From Paucibacter sediminis (lineage in GTDB: Bacteria; Pseudomonadota; Gammaproteobacteria; Burkholderiales; Burkholderiaceae_C), in NCBI RefSeq assembly GCF_030254645.1, contig NZ_CP116346.1, positions 3,191,001-3,255,000 on the forward strand: a stretch of DNA of 64,000 bases, in the 5' to 3' direction. Shown one piece after another: positions 7,971 to 16,494 of the stretch. The position numbers were made by a program, and so were the translations under genes. Position 1 is the stretch's first letter. Every line of letters begins with the position of its first letter. Under the pieces are notes generated by a model that did not search any database, was not told the origin of the DNA, and worked only from the letters and a program-made list of their open reading frames with translations.

Positions 7971-8336
7971 ATGGGCGAACGTATCTCGGCCGCGTTGAGT
8001 GGCCCCATCGGTCTGGTGGTGCTGGTGCTGGCGGTGCTGGGCCTGAGCCAGGCCGCGCGCAGCTGGAACGAGGCCGGGCAGGCGCAGCAGCTGCGCGAGC
8101 GGGCCCGGCCGGGCGACATCCTGATGCTGGCCAGCAGCAGCTGTGTCTACTGCCAGCGTGCGCAGCGCTGGCTGGACGCCGAACGCGTGCCCTATCGCAT
8201 GTGCCTGATCGAACAGGATGCCGCATGCGCGCGCGACTATGTCGCGCTGCAGGCGCCCGGCACGCCGACCTTTCTGGTGCGGGGTGTCCGGGTGGTGGGC
8301 TGGGACCGGGCGACGCTGCTGAAGGCGCTGGAGTGA
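7971..8336 (+). CDS. Membrane-tethered glutaredoxin/thioredoxin-like protein with CVYC motif
   Basis: A 121-residue protein with one N-terminal hydrophobic helix (about residues 10-28) followed by a thioredoxin-fold domain. The redox motif is Cys58-Val-Tyr-Cys61, and GTPTFLVRG holds the cis-proline (Pro99) expected opposite the active site. The anchor places the domain in the periplasm or at the inner face, and the topology is not certain. It lies 10 nt downstream of the ODP-type gene and is probably cotranscribed. A thiol-disulfide or electron-transfer role is inferred from fold and motif only. Confidence 0.78.
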   Translation: MGERISAALSGPIGLVVLVLAVLGLSQAARSWNEAGQAQQLRERARPGDILMLASSSCVYCQRAQRWLDAERVPYRMCLIEQDAACARDYVALQAPGTPTFLVRGVRVVGWDRATLLKALE

Positions 8337-8347
8337 ACGCCTCATCA

Positions 8348-8373
8348 GCCTCTGCGCTTGCAAGCGCAGGGGC
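8348..8373. terminator. Bidirectional hairpin between convergent genes
   Basis: A palindrome (CTGCGCTTG then CAAGCGCAG at 8352-8369), extended by GCC/GGC pairing at its base, sits in the 42-nt gap between the convergent stops at 8336 and 8379. No T tract is seen. Position and symmetry suggest a shared terminator. Confidence 0.5.
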
Positions 8374-8378
8374 CTCAA

Positions 8379-8711
8379 TCAGTCTTCGTTGCTGAAGACC
8401 AGCTTCACCTCGTGGCTCTGCTTCTCGCCGGTGCCTTCGAACTTCCACTCCATCAGGGCATTGATCACCGCCTTGTCGAACACGCGCTTGGGCTCGGCCT
8501 CGACGATGGCCACCTCGCTGACCTTGCCGTCGGCCTCAATGGTGAGCTTGGCCTTCACCGTGCCCTTGTTGACGCCCTTGCGCGAGGCCTCGGCCGGGAA
8601 CTCGGGGGGCACCTTCTTGATCACCTTGGGCGCCGCCTGCGCGGCCGTGGCGATCAGCAGGGCGCCCAGCAGACCCAGGGCCAAGCGCGCCGCGCTCGAA
8701 ATCTTCGACAT
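8379..8711 (-). CDS. Exported free-standing TonB C-terminal-domain protein
   Basis: A 110-residue protein: a signal peptide of about 26 residues (cleavage after AQA) followed directly by a TonB-C fold (KKVPPEFPAEASRKGVNKG, then VKAKLTIEADGKVSEV and the closing strand SHEVKLVF). There is no Pro-rich spacer or retained inner-membrane anchor, so it is unlikely to be a conventional energy-transducing TonB. Such solo domains may bind TonB boxes or act as periplasmic adaptors. It follows the chemoreceptor gene by 52 nt in the same direction and may share its transcript. Confidence 0.82.
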   Translation of the reverse strand: MSKISSAARLALGLLGALLIATAAQAAPKVIKKVPPEFPAEASRKGVNKGTVKAKLTIEADGKVSEVAIVEAEPKRVFDKAVINALMEWKFEGTGEKQSHEVKLVFSNED

Positions 8712-8763
8712 GGTGTAGTTCTCCTTGCAGCTTGCGGAATGGGGTGCGGGATAGGTCGCGGGA

Positions 8764-10311
8764 TTAACGGGTACGGAAGAAGCCGACGGCCTCCAGCAGG
8801 CGCGATGAGCTGCCGGTCAGCTCTTCGGTGGAGCGGGTCAGCTCGCTGACTAGGCTGGCGTTCTGCTGGGTGCTGCGGTCCAGCTCGTTCATGGCCTGGT
8901 TCACCACGCCCACGCCGCTGGCCTGCTCCTGGGCCGAGTGCGAGATCTCCTCGATCAGCTGGCCCATGTTGTTGACCTCGTCCACCACGCTGTTGATGGT
9001 GTTGCCGGCGTTGTTGACCAGGGTGGTGCCGTTCTCGACCTTGACCGAGGATTCCTGGATCAGCACCTTGATCTCCTTGGCGGCGGCGGCCGAGCGCGAG
9101 GCCAGCGCGCGCACCTCGGAGGCCACCACGGCGAAGCCGCGGCCATGCTCGCCGGCGCGCGCCGCTTCCACCGCGGCGTTCAGCGCCAGGATGTTGGTCT
9201 GGAAGGCGATGCCGTCGATCACGCCGATGATGTCGCCGATCTTGCGCGAGCTGGCGCTGATCTCCTGCATGGTGTGCACCACCTGGGCCACCACCTGGCC
9301 GCCGGCCGAGGCCGACTGGCGCGCCTTGGTGGCGATGCCGGCGGCCTTGCGGGTCAGCTCGCTGGCGCCGCTGAGGTTGGCGGCAATCTCTTCCACCGAG
9401 GCGGCGGTGGTCTGCAGGCTGGAGGCCGAGCGGGCGGTGCGGTCCGACAGGTCGTTGTTGCCGCCGGCGATCGCACTGGAGCTGTGCGCCACGTCGCTGG
9501 CCGCGCTGCTGACGCTGCTGACCACGCCCGAGAGCGCCTGCTGCATGTCGCGCATCGCGGTGAGCATCTGGCTCAACTCGTCGCTGCCCTCGGTGCTGAT
9601 CTCGTGGGTGAGGTCGCCGTCGCGGATCGCCTCAGCGGCCGAGCGCGCCTTGTTCACCGGCGCCACGATGGAGCGTGCAATGGCGAGGCCACCCACGCCG
9701 CCGATCACCACCGCGGCCACCACCAGGATCAGCGTCACCAGCACCGAGTTGCGCGCCAGCTCGCCACCGGCGACGGCCAGGTCATGGGCGCTCTCGAACT
9801 GCAGGTCCACCAGGCCCTTGAGGCCGTCCTGGTAGGCCTGCTGGGCCGGGCGCACGTCGGTGATCAGGCTTTCGCGTGCCTCGTCGGGGCTGCCGTCCTT
9901 CTGCACCTTGCGGAACTTCTCCACCGCGGCGAAGAACTTGCCCTGGCGTTCCTTCACCTGGGCCAGCAGATCGCTTTCCTTGGCACCCTCGATGCTGCCC
10001 TGCAGGCTGCCGAGCTGCTTCTCGCTGTCCTGCAGCGCGCCGTCGATGGCAGCCTGCTGCTTCTTGATCTGGCGCGCCTCGTCGAGCAGCAACAGGTCGC
10101 GCGCGGCACGCGCCACCACATTGACGTTACCCTCCAGCGAGTTCGCCGCGGCGATCTTCACCAGGCTCTGGTTGGCGGTGCGATCCAGGTCTTTGGAGAG
10201 GCGGTTGGCGCTGTAGGCGCCGTAGCTTCCGATGATGACGAGCAGGACGATCAACAGACCGTAGCTCAATGCGAGGCGCTGGCTGATGCGCAGCTGGGTC
10301 AACAGACTCAT
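8764..10311 (-). CDS. Methyl-accepting chemotaxis protein
   Basis: A 515-residue transmembrane chemoreceptor. It shows an N-terminal helix (about residues 11-33), a periplasmic four-helix-bundle-type sensor (about 34-188), a second membrane helix (about 190-212), a HAMP domain (about 213-267) and a cytoplasmic signalling hairpin. The highly conserved tip, [20 protein letters not shown], is intact near residues 361-380. No C-terminal CheR-binding pentapeptide is seen. The sensor resembles broad small-molecule 4HB_MCP domains, and the ligand is unknown. A strong sigma-28-type promoter lies about 91 nt upstream of the ATG. Confidence 0.95.
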   Translation of the reverse strand: MSLLTQLRISQRLALSYGLLIVLLVIIGSYGAYSANRLSKDLDRTANQSLVKIAAANSLEGNVNVVARAARDLLLLDEARQIKKQQAAIDGALQDSEKQLGSLQGSIEGAKESDLLAQVKERQGKFFAAVEKFRKVQKDGSPDEARESLITDVRPAQQAYQDGLKGLVDLQFESAHDLAVAGGELARNSVLVTLILVVAAVVIGGVGGLAIARSIVAPVNKARSAAEAIRDGDLTHEISTEGSDELSQMLTAMRDMQQALSGVVSSVSSAASDVAHSSSAIAGGNNDLSDRTARSASSLQTTAASVEEIAANLSGASELTRKAAGIATKARQSASAGGQVVAQVVHTMQEISASSRKIGDIIGVIDGIAFQTNILALNAAVEAARAGEHGRGFAVVASEVRALASRSAAAAKEIKVLIQESSVKVENGTTLVNNAGNTINSVVDEVNNMGQLIEEISHSAQEQASGVGVVNQAMNELDRSTQQNASLVSELTRSTEELTGSSSRLLEAVGFFRTR

Positions 10312-10401
10312 GCTCTGCCCTTTCGGAGGCTTCTTCGTTTCCCGACGACCATTCTTTGTGCAGCGCAGGGGTGCCGTGTCAGCTCACCCCTGATCTGATG
10401 G

Positions 10402-10428
10402 CTATCGGCACGGTCTGCCGCGGCTTGA
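10402..10428 (-). promoter_or_regulatory. Putative sigma-28 (FliA) promoter of the chemoreceptor gene
   Basis: On the minus strand, TCAA (10428-10425) is followed by exactly 15 nt and then GCCGATAG (10409-10402). The FliA consensus is TAAA-N15-GCCGATAA, so this matches 3/4 and 7/8 with ideal spacing. Transcription would start near 10395, about 85 nt before the chemoreceptor ATG at 10311. Flagellar class-3 control of chemoreceptor genes is well established in proteobacteria. Confidence 0.65.
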
Positions 10429-10437
10429 GGACAAAAG

Positions 10438-11070
10438 TCACGCTTCCTGCAAGCCCAGCGTGGCCGGGTCGCCGCGGCCGCGGCGTATCAGCTGGGCCTC
10501 GTCGGCGGTGAGGTCCACCACCGTGGTGGGCTGCAGGGGGCAGGCGCCGGCGTCGACGATCACCTGCAGCACGCGGTCGAAGCGCTCGCTGATCTCGCCG
10601 GCGTCATTCAGCGCCTCGCTCTCGCCGGGCGGGATCAGGGTGGTGGCCAGCAGCGGCTCGCCCATCAGGGCCAGCAGATCCTGGGTGACCTTGTGATCCG
10701 GCACGCGCAGGCCGATGGTGCGGCGCGAAGGGTGCGAGACGCGCCGCGGCACTTCCTTGGTGGCTTCCAGGATGAAGGTGAAGGGGCCAGGTGTTGCCAG
10801 CTTGAGCAGGCGGTACTGGCGGTTGTCGACGCGGGCGAAATTGGCCAGTTCGCTGAGATCGCGGCACAAGAGCGTGAGGTGATGCTTGTCGTCCACGCCG
10901 CGCACGCGGCGCAGCTGGTCGACGGCGGCCTTGTCGTCCAGCCGGCATACCAGCGCGTAGCTGGAGTCGGTCGGGATCGCACCGACGCCGCCGGACTGGA
11001 GGATTTGCGCGGCCTGCTTGAGGAAGCGCTGTTGCGGGTTCTCGGGGTGGACTTCGAAGAATTGCGCCAT
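10438..11070 (-). CDS. yciO: YciO (Sua5/YrdC/TsaC-superfamily protein)
   Basis: A 210-residue protein collinear with E. coli YciO: the start (FFEVHPENPQQR), PTDSSYALVC, LLCRDLSELANF, PGPFTFILEATKEVPRR and TTVVDLT all match the paralogue rather than TsaC itself. TsaC/YrdC makes threonylcarbamoyl-AMP for tRNA t6A. YciO has only weak or uncertain activity of this kind, so annotation as a t6A enzyme would be over-precise. It sits 34 nt after a DMT transporter and near a YciV-type PHP protein. YciV and YciO are also neighbours in E. coli, which supports orthology. Confidence 0.9.
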   Translation of the reverse strand: MAQFFEVHPENPQQRFLKQAAQILQSGGVGAIPTDSSYALVCRLDDKAAVDQLRRVRGVDDKHHLTLLCRDLSELANFARVDNRQYRLLKLATPGPFTFILEATKEVPRRVSHPSRRTIGLRVPDHKVTQDLLALMGEPLLATTLIPPGESEALNDAGEISERFDRVLQVIVDAGACPLQPTTVVDLTADEAQLIRRGRGDPATLGLQEA

Positions 11071-11104
11071 GGCTTATTGTTGACCAAGCCGAGGGCCCGG
11101 CGCA

Positions 11105-12037
11105 TCAGTCGGCGATGGTGTCGGCGGTGACTGTGGCGGGCCGGGTACGCTGACGCACGTTCAGCCAGGCCGAGCTGGCGCCGCTGGCCGACACCACCGC
11201 CATGCCCAGCCAGGCATAGCCATCGGGCACATGGTCGAAGGCCAGCCAGCCGATCGCCGCCGCCACCGCGATCTGCACATAGACAAAAGGCATCAGCACG
11301 CCGGTGGGTGCCAGGCCCAGGGCCAGGATCAGCAGCAGATGGCCCACCGTGCCGAGCGCGCCGATACCCAGCAGCAAGCCCCATTGCCAGGGCGGCGCGG
11401 CGCGCAGCGGCGCCATCACCTCGACAGGCCCCAGCGCCAGCAGCAGGCTCAGCAGCAGGGCGCCGGTGAGGCCGGTGTAGAAATGCGTGGTGTAGGGGTC
11501 TTCCAGCGAGGCCAGCTTGGCCGTCAGCACCTGGAAGCTGGCGTAGAAGCAGGCGCCGGCAAGCGGGAACAGCACCGCCCAGCCGAAGGTGCCGCTGCCC
11601 GGTCGGATCACGATCAGCGCGCCGGCGAAGCCGCCCACCACCAGGGCCCAGCGCAGCGGCGAGACATGCTCGTGCAGCAGGGTGGCGGCCAGCAGGGTGA
11701 CGATCACCGGGGTGAGCATATTGATGGCGCTGAACTCGGCCACCGGCATCGCCTGCACGCCGTAGAAGCTCATCGCGCTGGTGGCCAGCAGCAGCAGGCC
11801 GCGCACCAGCTGGAAGCGCGGATGGGCGGCGCGCAGCCCCGCCAGCGAGCCCTGCCGGGCGGCGCGCCAGCCCAGCCAGGCCGCCATCACCAGGGCCTGC
11901 ACGCTGTAGCGCGCCCACAGGATCAGCAGCACCGGCAGGAAGGCGCCGAGATAGCGGATCGTGCTGTCCATGCTGGCGAAGCAGCTCGCCATCAGGATGA
12001 TCAGCGCAATGCCCAGGCCCGGGCGCTGTGCGTTCAC
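11105..12037 (-). CDS. DMT-superfamily (EamA) transporter
   Basis: A 310-residue membrane protein with two EamA repeats, ten predicted helices and the typical motif PVIVTLLAATLLHEHVSP at the end of the first repeat. It probably exports or exchanges small metabolites across the inner membrane, and the substrate is unknown. The start is GTG at 12037, overlapping the stop of the upstream PHP gene as GTGA; the in-frame upstream sequence is a frame-shifted reading of that gene. It lies between the YciV-like and YciO-like genes, probably as one operon of three. Confidence 0.88.
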   Translation of the reverse strand: MNAQRPGLGIALIILMASCFASMDSTIRYLGAFLPVLLILWARYSVQALVMAAWLGWRAARQGSLAGLRAAHPRFQLVRGLLLLATSAMSFYGVQAMPVAEFSAINMLTPVIVTLLAATLLHEHVSPLRWALVVGGFAGALIVIRPGSGTFGWAVLFPLAGACFYASFQVLTAKLASLEDPYTTHFYTGLTGALLLSLLLALGPVEVMAPLRAAPPWQWGLLLGIGALGTVGHLLLILALGLAPTGVLMPFVYVQIAVAAAIGWLAFDHVPDGYAWLGMAVVSASGASSAWLNVRQRTRPATVTADTIAD

Positions 12038-12909
12038 GGGGCGGGGCGCTGCACGCGGTGTTGCAGCGCCTGCCAGACCGGCGTGAGGCGGCCGGAGAGA
12101 TCGGGCAGGCGGCCCAGATCGGTGTGGCTCTCGGTGGGGCTGTGGAAGTCCGAGCCGCGCGAGGCCAGCAGGCCGAACTCCAGCGCCGTCTCGGTGTACT
12201 TCTGGGCCTCGGCGGCGGTGTGGCTGCCGGTCACCACCTCGATGCCGCGCCCGCCATGGGCGATGAATTCGGTGATGAGGGCGTATTCCTCGGTGGGCGT
12301 GAAGTCGTAGCGGCCCGGGTGGGCGATCACCGCCAAGCCCTCGGCCTCGTTGATCCAGCGCACCGCATCGCCCAGCGCGGCCCAGCGGTGCGGCACATAG
12401 CCGGGCTTGCCCTCGGTGAGGAAGCGGCGGAACACCTCGGAGACATCGCTGCAGACACCGCTGTCGACCAGGAAGCGCGCGAAATGGGTGCGCGAGATCA
12501 GCTCGGGGTTGCCCACATAGTGGCTGGCGCCCTCGAAGGCGCCCTTGATGCCCACCTGGGCCAGGCCGGCCGCCATCTCGCGGGCACGCGCCTCGCGGCC
12601 GCCGCGGGTGGCATGCAGGCCGGCCACCAGGGCGGCGTTCTGAGGGTCGAAACCCAGGCCGACGATGTGCACCACGCGCCCGGCAAAGCTCACCGAGATC
12701 TCGGTGCCGGTCAGATAGGGCAGGCCCAGCGCCAGCGCGGCATCGCGGGCGCGCGCCTGGCCGCCCACCTCGTCGTGATCGGTCAGCGCCCACAACTCCA
12801 CGCCATTGGCCTTGGCGCGCGCGGCCAGCAGTTCGGGGCTCAGGGTGCCGTCGGAGACGACCGAGTGGCAGTGCAGATCGGCGTTGGTACAGGCATGCAG
12901 GGTAGTCAC
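12034..12909 (-). CDS. PHP-domain 3',5'-nucleoside bisphosphate phosphatase / RNase AM (YciV type)
   Basis: A 291-residue PHP-fold metallohydrolase. Metal ligands are visible: His13 and His15 in NADLHCHS, Asp20, His45 in LTDHDE, then AHPGRY near residue 200 and GSDFHSP near residue 250. Characterised members (Chromobacterium violaceum CV1693, E. coli YciV) remove the 3'-phosphate from pAp-type nucleotides or trim 5' ends of RNAs. Length and motif order fit that family. It is probably translationally coupled to the DMT transporter through a GTGA overlap. Confidence 0.88.
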   Translation of the reverse strand: MTTLHACTNADLHCHSVVSDGTLSPELLAARAKANGVELWALTDHDEVGGQARARDAALALGLPYLTGTEISVSFAGRVVHIVGLGFDPQNAALVAGLHATRGGREARAREMAAGLAQVGIKGAFEGASHYVGNPELISRTHFARFLVDSGVCSDVSEVFRRFLTEGKPGYVPHRWAALGDAVRWINEAEGLAVIAHPGRYDFTPTEEYALITEFIAHGGRGIEVVTGSHTAAEAQKYTETALEFGLLASRGSDFHSPTESHTDLGRLPDLSGRLTPVWQALQHRVQRPAP

Positions 12910-12932
12910 GCCCCGATTCTAGGTGGCGGGCC

Positions 12933-14654
12933 TCAGACGAGCGCCTCGACCACCATTTGGATGCGCTCCTGACCCTGGTATTCGTCCAGGCTCAGGCGGT
13001 AGGCCAGGCGTGCCTCGTCGGGCACCGGCTCGCTGCGGCCGAACCAGATCGCATCGCGCAGCAAGCCGCCCTGGCGCAGGCGCAGCTTCAGGTGCCGCTC
13101 GCCCACCAGGCGCTGCGAGACGATCTGCACCTGGTCGCAGAACAGCGGTGCCTCGAAGGCCTGGCCCCAGACCTGGGCATCGAGCTCGCGCACCGTGGCG
13201 GCGTTGAAGAGCTCGGGCGCCAGCGGGCCGTCGGTGCGCAGGGTGCGCGTGAGGGCCTGCTCATCCAGCCACTCGGCCGCGACCTGCTGGAAGGCACTGT
13301 TGAAGCGCTCGAAACCGTCGTCGGCCAGGGTGCAGCCGGCCGCCATCGCATGGCCGCCGAACTTCTTCAGCAGATCGGGATGGCGCTTGGTGATCAGGTC
13401 CAGCGCGTCGCGCAGATGGAAGCCGGGGATCGAACGCCCCGAGCCCTTCAGCTGGCCGTCGGCGCCGCGCGCGAACACGAAGGCGGGGCGGTGCACGCGG
13501 TCCTTCAGGCGCGAGGCGACGATGCCCACCACGCCCTCGTGGAAGGCGGGGTCGAAGATGGCCAGCGCGGCCGGGGCATCGCCGGCCGGCATGAGGGCCT
13601 CCAGCTGGGCCTCGGCCTGCTCGCGCATGCCGGCCTCGATCTCGCGGCGCTCGCGGTTGATGGCGTCCAGCAGCTTGGCGAGTTCGAGCGCGCGCGTGCT
13701 GTCATCGCAGAGCAGGCATTCGATGCCCACCGTCATGTCGGACAGGCGGCCGGCGGCATTGATGCGCGGGCCCAGCGCAAAGCCGAGGTCGAAGGCATTG
13801 GCGCGGCTGGCATCGCGGCCCGCCGCGGTGAAGAGCGCGGCGATGCCCGGCTGCATGCGGCCGGCGCGCATGCGGCGCAGGCCCTGCGCCACCAGGCGGC
13901 GGTTGTTGGCATCGAGCTTCACCACATCGGCCACCGTGCCCAGCGCCACCAGGTCGAGCAGGCCATCCAACTTGGGTTGCGTGCTGGAATCAAATCGACC
14001 GCGCTTGCGCAACTCACCGCGCAGCGCCAGCAGCAGGTAAAAAGCCACGCCCACGCCCGCCAGGTTCTTGCTCGCGAACTCGCAGCCCGGCTGGTTGGGG
14101 TTGAGCATCGCGTGCGCCTCGGGCAGCAGCACCGCGCCGTCCACCAGGGCCGGCAGATGGTGGTCGGTCACCAGCACCTTCAGCCCGAGCGCGCGCGCAT
14201 GCGCCACGCCGGCATGGCTGGCGATGCCGTTGTCCACCGTCATCAGGAGTTGCGGCCGCAGCGGCAGCGCCAGCTCGACGATGGTGGGCGTGAGGCCATA
14301 GCCATGCACGGCGCGGTCCGGCACCACATAGTGCAGGGTGTCGGGTCTTGCCCCCAGCAGGGCCAGGCCGCGCAGCGCCACGGCGCAGGCGGTGGCGCCG
14401 TCGCAGTCGTAGTCGGCCACGATGCAGATGTGCTCGCCGGCGAGCAGGCTGTCGGCCAGCAGGCCGGCGGCCTCGGCGATGCCCTTCAGGCCCTCGGGCG
14501 GCAGCAGCTTGGCAAGCCCGTCGTCCAGCTCCTCGGCCGAGCGCACGCCGCGCGCGGCGAACAGGCGCGCCAGCAAGGGCGAGATGCCAGCCTGCTCCAG
14601 CGCCCAGGCCTCGCGGGGCGGTACATCGCGGGTGACGAGGCGCGGCTGATTCAT
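12933..14654 (-). CDS. recJ: Single-stranded-DNA exonuclease RecJ
   Basis: A 573-residue 5'-3' ssDNA exonuclease used in recombination and mismatch repair. The DHH phosphoesterase motifs are intact: DYDCDG at residues 81-86, VDNGI near 140 and TDHHLP with DHH at 164-166. DHHA1 follows with KKFGGHAMAAGCTL near residue 440, and a C-terminal OB domain ends the protein. E. coli RecJ is 577 residues. ATG 14654 overlaps the stop of the upstream RpfE-type gene (ATGA). The frame is open further upstream, but that region codes for the neighbour. Confidence 0.95.
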   Translation of the reverse strand: MNQPRLVTRDVPPREAWALEQAGISPLLARLFAARGVRSAEELDDGLAKLLPPEGLKGIAEAAGLLADSLLAGEHICIVADYDCDGATACAVALRGLALLGARPDTLHYVVPDRAVHGYGLTPTIVELALPLRPQLLMTVDNGIASHAGVAHARALGLKVLVTDHHLPALVDGAVLLPEAHAMLNPNQPGCEFASKNLAGVGVAFYLLLALRGELRKRGRFDSSTQPKLDGLLDLVALGTVADVVKLDANNRRLVAQGLRRMRAGRMQPGIAALFTAAGRDASRANAFDLGFALGPRINAAGRLSDMTVGIECLLCDDSTRALELAKLLDAINRERREIEAGMREQAEAQLEALMPAGDAPAALAIFDPAFHEGVVGIVASRLKDRVHRPAFVFARGADGQLKGSGRSIPGFHLRDALDLITKRHPDLLKKFGGHAMAAGCTLADDGFERFNSAFQQVAAEWLDEQALTRTLRTDGPLAPELFNAATVRELDAQVWGQAFEAPLFCDQVQIVSQRLVGERHLKLRLRQGGLLRDAIWFGRSEPVPDEARLAYRLSLDEYQGQERIQMVVEALV

Positions 14655-15577
14655 AAGGCCTCCAGTGTGAGAGTCGCGTCTGCGCTGGGCGGCAGCAGCG
14701 CCTGCCTGAGCTTGCGCCAGCCCTGGGCGGGCGTGCCGGCCCAGCTGCGCGCATGGCGCTCGCCACACAGGGTGAGGCGCACCGGCTGCGTGGCCGAGGC
14801 GCGCAGCAGCGCCGCCAGCGGGCCGGCGTCGAGCGCGCGCCAGGCCTCCATCCAGGCCGGCCAGTCGCCGCTCAGCAGGGGCTCGCGCAGGCCGAATTCC
14901 TGCTGCAGCTCGGCCGGCAAGACCTGGCCCCGGCCGATGCCGCAGCCGCTGATCCAAACCGAGTTCAGCGCCAGGGCGCCGCGCGCCTCGCGCGCGGCGT
15001 TGAGCGGCAGGCCGTGCAGCATCAGCTGGATCTCGTTCTGCAAGAGGCGCAGCGCGCGCGCCTCCGGCATCCAGCTGCTGACGCTGCGGTCCAGCACGCG
15101 CTCCAGGCTGGCGCTGGGCAGGGCGTCGAGGCTGGGATGGGCGACCAGCCATTGGTCGGGCGCCAGGAATTCGCAGGCCCAGCCCTCATCGGCGGGGAAC
15201 AGCGGCGCCAGGGCCGCGAAAAAGGCGCGCGCCTCGGCCTCGTCCAAGGCCAGATGGCGCGGGCCCAGGGCGGTGACCTGGTCGGTGCCCACCGAGAGGT
15301 GCAGGGGCGTCAGCAGCGCCCAGGCCTGGCCGTCGCGCGGCCTCGTCTGTTCGCGCAGCCAGGCGGCGGTCGGCAGTGCGGTGGCGGCTGGCAAACCGCG
15401 CAAGCGGGCCAGCGCCAGCTCCTGGGCGGTGTTCAGGCTGTACTCATCCTCGCCCAGCAGTTCGGGCTCGGCGACCAGGCGCCCCAGCAGGGCAGAGAGA
15501 TTGGGCAGGGTCAGTTCACGCAGGCAGTGCCGCGCTTCCTCGCCCAGCGCGCTGGCGTAGGGAATCATCAAATGCAT
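14651..15577 (-). CDS. COG4255 / RpfE-type protein of unknown function
   Basis: About 308 residues, resembling the uncharacterised family found directly before recJ in many betaproteobacteria. Homologues are variously labelled RpfE-type regulatory protein or phosphoglycerate mutase. I see no mutase catalytic motif. Recognisable landmarks are the start MHLMIPYAS, the central SWMPEARALRLLQNEIQ and NSVWISGCGIG. ATG 15577 is chosen for the typical N-terminus; ATG 15586 and upstream are also open. The ATGA overlap with recJ suggests coupled expression and possibly a DNA-repair-linked role. Confidence 0.75.
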   Translation of the reverse strand: MHLMIPYASALGEEARHCLRELTLPNLSALLGRLVAEPELLGEDEYSLNTAQELALARLRGLPAATALPTAAWLREQTRPRDGQAWALLTPLHLSVGTDQVTALGPRHLALDEAEARAFFAALAPLFPADEGWACEFLAPDQWLVAHPSLDALPSASLERVLDRSVSSWMPEARALRLLQNEIQLMLHGLPLNAAREARGALALNSVWISGCGIGRGQVLPAELQQEFGLREPLLSGDWPAWMEAWRALDAGPLAALLRASATQPVRLTLCGERHARSWAGTPAQGWRKLRQALLPPSADATLTLEAL

Positions 15578-15636
15578 GGGCCGCATTATCCGGGTCGTCA
15601 CCGGCGCGTCATGCCGGCTTGGCAAGCTTGCGGTCC

Positions 15637-16494
15637 ATGCAGCCCGATTACGTGATGGCGCGCGTCGCCAGCCCCAGCGCCTTCATCGCCGAGCCGGCCG
15701 CGCCCGCCGACGCGGAAGAGGGGCGCTTGCGCTACCGCAGCGTCTGGATTTCCGATCTGCACCTGGGCACGCCCGGTTGCCAGGCCGGCGCGCTGCTGGA
15801 ATTCCTGCGCACGGTGGAATGCGAGCAGCTCTTTCTGGTGGGCGACATCATCGACGGCTGGCAGCTGCGCCGCAGCTGGTACTGGCCGCAGACGCACAAC
15901 GACGTGGTGCAGAAGCTGCTGCGCAAGGCGCGCAAGGGCTGTCGGGTGATCTTCATCCCGGGCAACCACGACGAGTTCGCGCGCAAATACCTGCAGCACA
16001 GCTTCGGTGGCATCGAGGTGGCCGAGGACTGGATCCACGAGACGGCGGATGGCCGCAAGCTCTGGATCACCCACGGCGACCTGTTCGACGGCGTGATCCA
16101 GTGCGCGCGCTGGCTCGCGCATCTGGGCGACAGCGCCTACGAATTCACCCTCAAGCTGAACCGGCACCTGAACTCGCTGCGCGCGCGCCTGGGCCTGCCC
16201 TACTGGAGCCTGTCCAAATACCTCAAGCTCAAGGTCAAGCGCGCGGTCAGCTATGTCTCCGACTTCGAGGTGGCGGTGGCGCGCGAGGCGCGCAAGCGCG
16301 GCGTGCAGGGCGTGGTGTGCGGCCATATCCACCATGCCGAGCTCCGCATGATCGACGGCATCCTCTACTGCAACGACGGCGACTGGGTGGAAAGCCTGAC
16401 CGCCCTGGTCGAGCATGCCGATGGCGAGCTGGAGATCCTGGACTGGGCGGCCGTCACGAATTCGTCACGAGGCGTTCATAGAATCGGCGCATGA
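15637..16494 (+). CDS. LpxH-like metallophosphoesterase (UDP-2,3-diacylglucosamine diphosphatase family)
   Basis: A 285-residue calcineurin-fold phosphoesterase. Metal-site motifs are complete: SDLHLG (Asp40, His42), GDIIDGW (Asp70), GNHDE (Asn110, His111), THGDLFD near 150 and GHIHHAE near 230. It belongs to the group annotated as UDP-2,3-diacylglucosamine pyrophosphatase (lipid A step 4), but it is longer than classic LpxH (about 240). Because it is coupled to ppk1, another phosphate-ester substrate is possible. The start is ATG 15637, with ATG 15655 as the alternative. The stop overlaps ppk1 (ATGA). Confidence 0.8.
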   Translation: MQPDYVMARVASPSAFIAEPAAPADAEEGRLRYRSVWISDLHLGTPGCQAGALLEFLRTVECEQLFLVGDIIDGWQLRRSWYWPQTHNDVVQKLLRKARKGCRVIFIPGNHDEFARKYLQHSFGGIEVAEDWIHETADGRKLWITHGDLFDGVIQCARWLAHLGDSAYEFTLKLNRHLNSLRARLGLPYWSLSKYLKLKVKRAVSYVSDFEVAVAREARKRGVQGVVCGHIHHAELRMIDGILYCNDGDWVESLTALVEHADGELEILDWAAVTNSSRGVHRIGA

